A DNA stretch of 7,555 nt from NCBI GenBank assembly GCA_050633825.1, contig JBOEHG010000090.1, positions 1-7,555 of the forward strand, written 5' to 3'. Numbering within the stretch: the first letter of the stretch is position 1; each line of letters starts with the position of its first letter. This document shows positions 5,901 through 7,555 of this stretch, one piece after another. The notes under the pieces are model-generated. The model was not told the DNA's origin. It saw nothing but the letters and a program-made list of their open reading frames with translations, and did not search any database. Made by a program: the position numbers and the translations under genes. The stretch is from CANLBN01 sp050633825. Its GTDB lineage: Bacteria > Pseudomonadota > Gammaproteobacteria > Pseudomonadales > Cellvibrionaceae.

Positions 5901-7471
5901 TTCGTATCTAACAACAAACCATCTACGCCTAACAAAGTAGCGTTACCGGTTTGCTTATTGTACTCAACTAAATTAAACCAACCATAACGGGATTGTGTGT
6001 ACCATGTTTGTGTATTGCTTTTGCTTGTGATGATTTTTCCTGCATCACCAACAGTCCATAAGCGTTTTGTATTGGAACTAAAAACAATATTATTTAACGC
6101 TGTAGAATTTTTTTCAGGAAATACCGTTACTTGCCAGTTATTACCGCTATCTGTCGTATAAAGGATGTCGCCATTACCCAGAACAGCCCAACCTTGCTGA
6201 CCGTCAGCAGAAAAAACAATGGATTTAAAAGGACTGTCTGCTTGTTGATATTGAATGTCCCACGTTTGCCCTTGATTTTTTGTTGTTAAGATAACGCCAT
6301 CACCAGCGACACCATAACCAACAGCCCAACCTTGCTGAGCGCCCTCCAAAAAGAATAGCGATTGCAACCATGCACCGGTATTACTGCTCTGCCTTTGCCA
6401 AGTAACACCACTATCATTCGTATATAAAATAGCGCCCAGCAAACCGGCTACCCAAGCTTGCTCTCTACTGGTCCACACGACTGATGCAAAGGTATTGTTG
6501 ACACCACTGTTTTGTTGTTGCCAACGGTCACCATTACTTGAACTGTATAAAATCGTACCGCTATCACCAACCGCCCATATCCGTTGTCCGCTACTATCTG
6601 TAGTAACAGCATTAAGCTTCCGGGTAGTATTCGTGTCGATCTTTTGCCAGGTTTGACCTCCGTTCGTTGTTTTTAAAATCGTACCATTGTCACCGACAAT
6701 AAAACCCAGCGAGTCATTAACAAACTGGATCGCGTTTAAGTTCGGGCGTTGCTGAGCAGTGGTTATTGCATTATTTGATGCTGGATCTTCTGTTTGTTGT
6801 GGCGGTTCTTTTTGCTGGCTGGTGTTACCTTCTGTGGTCTGTTGGTTTGTAGTTTGTCGGGGAGTAATAACTTGCCGCTGTTCTAATGCATTGCGTCGTT
6901 GAGCATCCAGCCGTATGCGTTCTGCTTGTTGTCGTTTTAATTCTTCCGGGGAAAGTTGTGCACGCTTGTCGGGCTCTGCCGCATTTGCTTTGGAAAAGAA
7001 AGAAAAATGAAGATCATCAACATTTATACCCAAGAGCTGGGAATGTCTTTTCGACTGTATTAATTGTGATAATGACTCTCCGCCCGGATAATCTTGCTGA
7101 ACCCATGTTTTACCTGCATCTTCACTATAAATAATGAATGCACCATTGCCCACAGCCCATAATTTATTACCATCTGCTGATACCGCAATATCATTGAGAT
7201 TACCGCTAATAGCTGGCAAACGCATAAAGGCATTTTTTTCTTGAGGGTAGTAAAAGGTTTCCCAAGGGCTTGCTTCTTTGTAGGGGTCAGGTCTTGGGTC
7301 TTGCAATAAAGCGATGAAAGTCGCGCCAATAAAGACTAATAATGCGCAAGTAATCAGTATCAACAACCGAGCACTCGAAGAAGAACCGGTGCCTGGGCTT
7401 GAGGAAGACGAAGATGAACTTGAGGATGTTGTTACACTAGGACCACTTTTAAGCTCTGCTTTAGACGCCAC
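2978..7471 (-). CDS. Membrane KAP-family P-loop NTPase fused to a periplasmic Ycf48/BNR beta-propeller sensor
   Basis: This 1497-residue protein starts at GTG (7469-7471), with GGAG 10 nt upstream. Order: Ser-rich tail (1-34); membrane helix (35-56); 13 Ycf48/BNR-type repeats (about 92-745), with a coiled-coil-like and Gln/Thr-rich insert at 168-244; membrane helix (753-771) followed by KK; KAP NTPase. The Walker A motif is GAWGSGKS (830-837) and Walker B is VIFIDDLDR (1021-1029). YLEKMINIPVPIP (1094-1106) and TPRSIKRYLNFVRYLAMR (1353-1370) are typical KAP motifs. Two membrane hairpins interrupt the NTPase: helices near 911-930 and 955-973, then 1145-1165 and 1304-1322, the latter pair enclosing about 135 extracytoplasmic residues. 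A helical C-terminus (1380-1497) has no recognised fold. The positive-inside rule and helix count place all NTPase motifs in the cytoplasm and the repeats in the periplasm. KAP ATPases include the phage-exclusion protein PifA and eukaryotic Kidins220; Ycf48 is a photosystem II assembly factor, but this repeat occurs widely outside photosynthesis. The function is unknown; a sensor-switch role is inferred. Spot counts suggest the NTPase half is more AT-rich than argA. Confidence 0.9.
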   Translation of the reverse strand: MASKAELKSGPSVTTSSSSSSSSSSPGTGSSSSARLLILITCALLVFIGATFIALLQDPRPDPYKEASPWETFYYPQEKNAFMRLPAISGNLNDIAVSADGNKLWAVGNGAFIIYSEDAGKTWVQQDYPGGESLSQLIQSKRHSQLLGINVDDLHFSFFSKANAAEPDKRAQLSPEELKRQQAERIRLDAQRRNALEQRQVITPRQTTNQQTTEGNTSQQKEPPQQTEDPASNNAITTAQQRPNLNAIQFVNDSLGFIVGDNGTILKTTNGGQTWQKIDTNTTRKLNAVTTDSSGQRIWAVGDSGTILYSSSNGDRWQQQNSGVNNTFASVVWTSREQAWVAGLLGAILYTNDSGVTWQRQSSNTGAWLQSLFFLEGAQQGWAVGYGVAGDGVILTTKNQGQTWDIQYQQADSPFKSIVFSADGQQGWAVLGNGDILYTTDSGNNWQVTVFPEKNSTALNNIVFSSNTKRLWTVGDAGKIITSKSNTQTWYTQSRYGWFNLVEYNKQTGNATLLGVDGLLLDTNNSGKTWVSQRQNTLNNSYSKTLFKNNQNGWSINSSAQINFTRDNGQTWQPATENAFNPLNLFSFSADGSNGWVADGDSLNVTNNAGQTWERKSINRNATITSVDFLSDGQRGWIAGDTGNIFASKDGGETWQAQNSNVSSNLQALTFIDGDNGKEHGWVVGEQGVILATTDGGTNWQQQNTDTNVLLASVNFSSDKLKGLVIGDVTTILYTDDGGQNWQQPIYTQSPAYWYWLLCLILFLLALWLLIKKPSAVTEPEETVADLLASDRPLEPGDPDPLNFNGIALGLSRFMRNPATEPPLSVAITGAWGSGKSSLMNLLYHDLKGYGFTPVWFNAWHHQKGEQLLASLYANIKDQAIPGWFKFYKLMPVGLIFRLNLLARRVKSHWFVTLVSLILTILVVQFIIQTGLSWSDLSPKKIIDSFLGEANGSFENLLVLILGGPIAILIRALQAFGISPEKLMTNRNNKEKDNKLDPSARQAFAKEFKEVSSCLDTGRMVIFIDDLDRCTKENVVDILEAMNFLSVSGDCYIVVGMDEAWVKICIENNFPDMVEKRESESAKNGNNKSFADNYLEKMINIPVPIPTLNHEDTIELLLPQKDFSQTPSLFKRFYQSCSDMVYHYRIIFSLVLCAVMVGVIVHFIPDNIFLVSEESKSVKEKLYQWDNVSINNFSVVNGQPELDIDFNDKGGSDKNKNANPVGKDNREWQLVLEGNPALLDKGITIARLGDKKDAAELVLKKIAVETEQLKRTVDIPVDQTEPDLNESAKAELISGQSDSINNDYWLPLISLLLFLIAFIIYSLKIPNRFVEDSPRFKEALSIWQPWISLQRSTPRSIKRYLNFVRYLAMRYKSPESEESYKHHLLDLIAADKKEIPNVADQMNEEDLVALSAIYAIEPDWLKDEDKLAKLREGFIQQMVEHKFQSGKDKESENRLASMIEVLTLSLHKHQSRFGSEVFSDGAVQRFLDINSTTRFNS
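5237..7198 (-). repeat. Coding region of 13 tandem Ycf48/BNR propeller repeats
   Basis: About 13 repeats of roughly 40 residues fill residues 92-745 of the KAP fusion protein. Each has the pattern L..I.F....-GW.VG..G.IL.T.D.G.TW, where the D-x-G-x-T-W part is an Asp-box. Asp-box Trp positions are near 123, 275, 317, 358, 404, 446, 490, 530, 572, 613, 655, 700 and 742. Copies near 317 and 490 lack the standard Gly-x-Thr spacing, and the blades around 541-583 and 584-613 have weakened GW-VG cores. The spacing fits two consecutive 6- or 7-bladed propellers. The repeats have diverged, so this is an old expansion rather than a recent tandem duplication. Confidence 0.85.
7370..7432 (-). other. Polyserine segment of the KAP fusion protein
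   Basis: Residues 14-34 contain ten consecutive Ser (16-25), PGTG, then four more Ser, directly before the first membrane helix. The ten codons of the run are TCC TCA AGT TCA TCT TCG and TCT TCC TCA AGC, using all six Ser codons. The tract is therefore not a simple trinucleotide slippage repeat. By topology it lies in the cytoplasm. Confidence 0.85.
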
Positions 7472-7481
7472 TATAATTGAT

Positions 7482-7485
7482 CTCC
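7482..7485 (-). promoter_or_regulatory. Ribosome binding site of the KAP fusion gene
   Basis: The minus strand reads CGGAGA here (core GGAG), 10 nt before the GTG at 7469-7471. The next in-frame Met is residue 83, beyond the membrane anchor, so the GTG start is strongly preferred. The 84 bp upstream of the start contain AT-rich -10-like words but no convincing promoter pair. Confidence 0.65.
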
Positions 7486-7555
7486 GTTTATTTTATTATT
7501 ATGCGTTTTATCGTTAATTATGATTATCTAGCCCACCATTGTATAGCCTCCGCCT

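Noticed and set aside
5237..7198. Reading the propeller repeats as a true photosystem II assembly factor
   Set aside because: Ycf48-type repeats are widespread in non-photosynthetic bacteria, and nothing else in the window suggests photosynthesis.
7524..7555. Possible 3' end of an upstream minus-strand gene, ending in a TAA at 7524-7526 with a Trp-Trp pair near the end
   Set aside because: Only ten codons are visible and the other two minus-strand frames are also open over much of the same stretch, so no coding claim can be supported.
1..7555. CRISPR arrays, tRNA or rRNA genes, insertion sequences, integrase sites
   Set aside because: No regularly spaced identical repeats, tRNA-like cloverleaf, transposase frame or terminal inverted repeats were seen on either strand.

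Overview
The window looks like chromosome of a gammaproteobacterium related to Pseudomonas, possibly a marine Pseudomonadales, Cellvibrionales or Oceanospirillales-type lineage of moderate-to-low GC. The clearest sign is a leftward gene block that matches the Pseudomonas aeruginosa crfX-cmpX-sigX order. The fused amino-acid-kinase/GNAT form of N-acetylglutamate synthase (ArgA) agrees with this. The genus cannot be fixed from the sequence alone.

Layout. Bases 1-203 (minus strand) hold the N-terminal 67 codons of an ECF sigma factor, best read as SigX, cut by the left edge. Bases 252-1079 (minus) encode CmpX, an MscS-superfamily membrane protein, and 1097-1366 (minus) a small CrfX-like protein. 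These three form a leftward unit with gaps of 17 bp and 48 bp; the second gap holds an 8-bp-stem hairpin just before the sigX start. Bases 1367-1635 are a divergent regulatory region containing a 12-bp-stem bulged hairpin, a T-rich direct repeat and a widely spaced inverted repeat. Bases 1636-2946 (plus) encode ArgA. Bases 2978-7471 (minus), convergent with argA, are one very large gene of 1497 codons. Bases 7472-7555 carry its ribosome binding site and short upstream sequence.

How the genes work. CrfX-CmpX-SigX is an envelope-stress module: in Pseudomonas, CmpX is an inner-membrane MscS-like protein linked functionally to the sigma factor SigX. ArgA catalyses the first step of arginine biosynthesis and is probably an unrelated neighbour.

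The large protein is the unusual item. From N to C terminus it has a polyserine tail, a membrane anchor, about 13 Ycf48/BNR-type beta-propeller repeats predicted to lie in the periplasm, a second membrane helix, and a KAP-family P-loop NTPase in the cytoplasm. The NTPase is interrupted by two transmembrane hairpins, one of which carries a second periplasmic domain of about 135 residues. All six predicted membrane segments give a self-consistent topology that puts every ATPase motif inside the cell and the propellers outside. This is the architecture of a one-protein periplasmic sensor coupled to a cytoplasmic switch ATPase. KAP ATPases include the phage-exclusion protein PifA, so a defence or envelope-surveillance role is possible but unproven.
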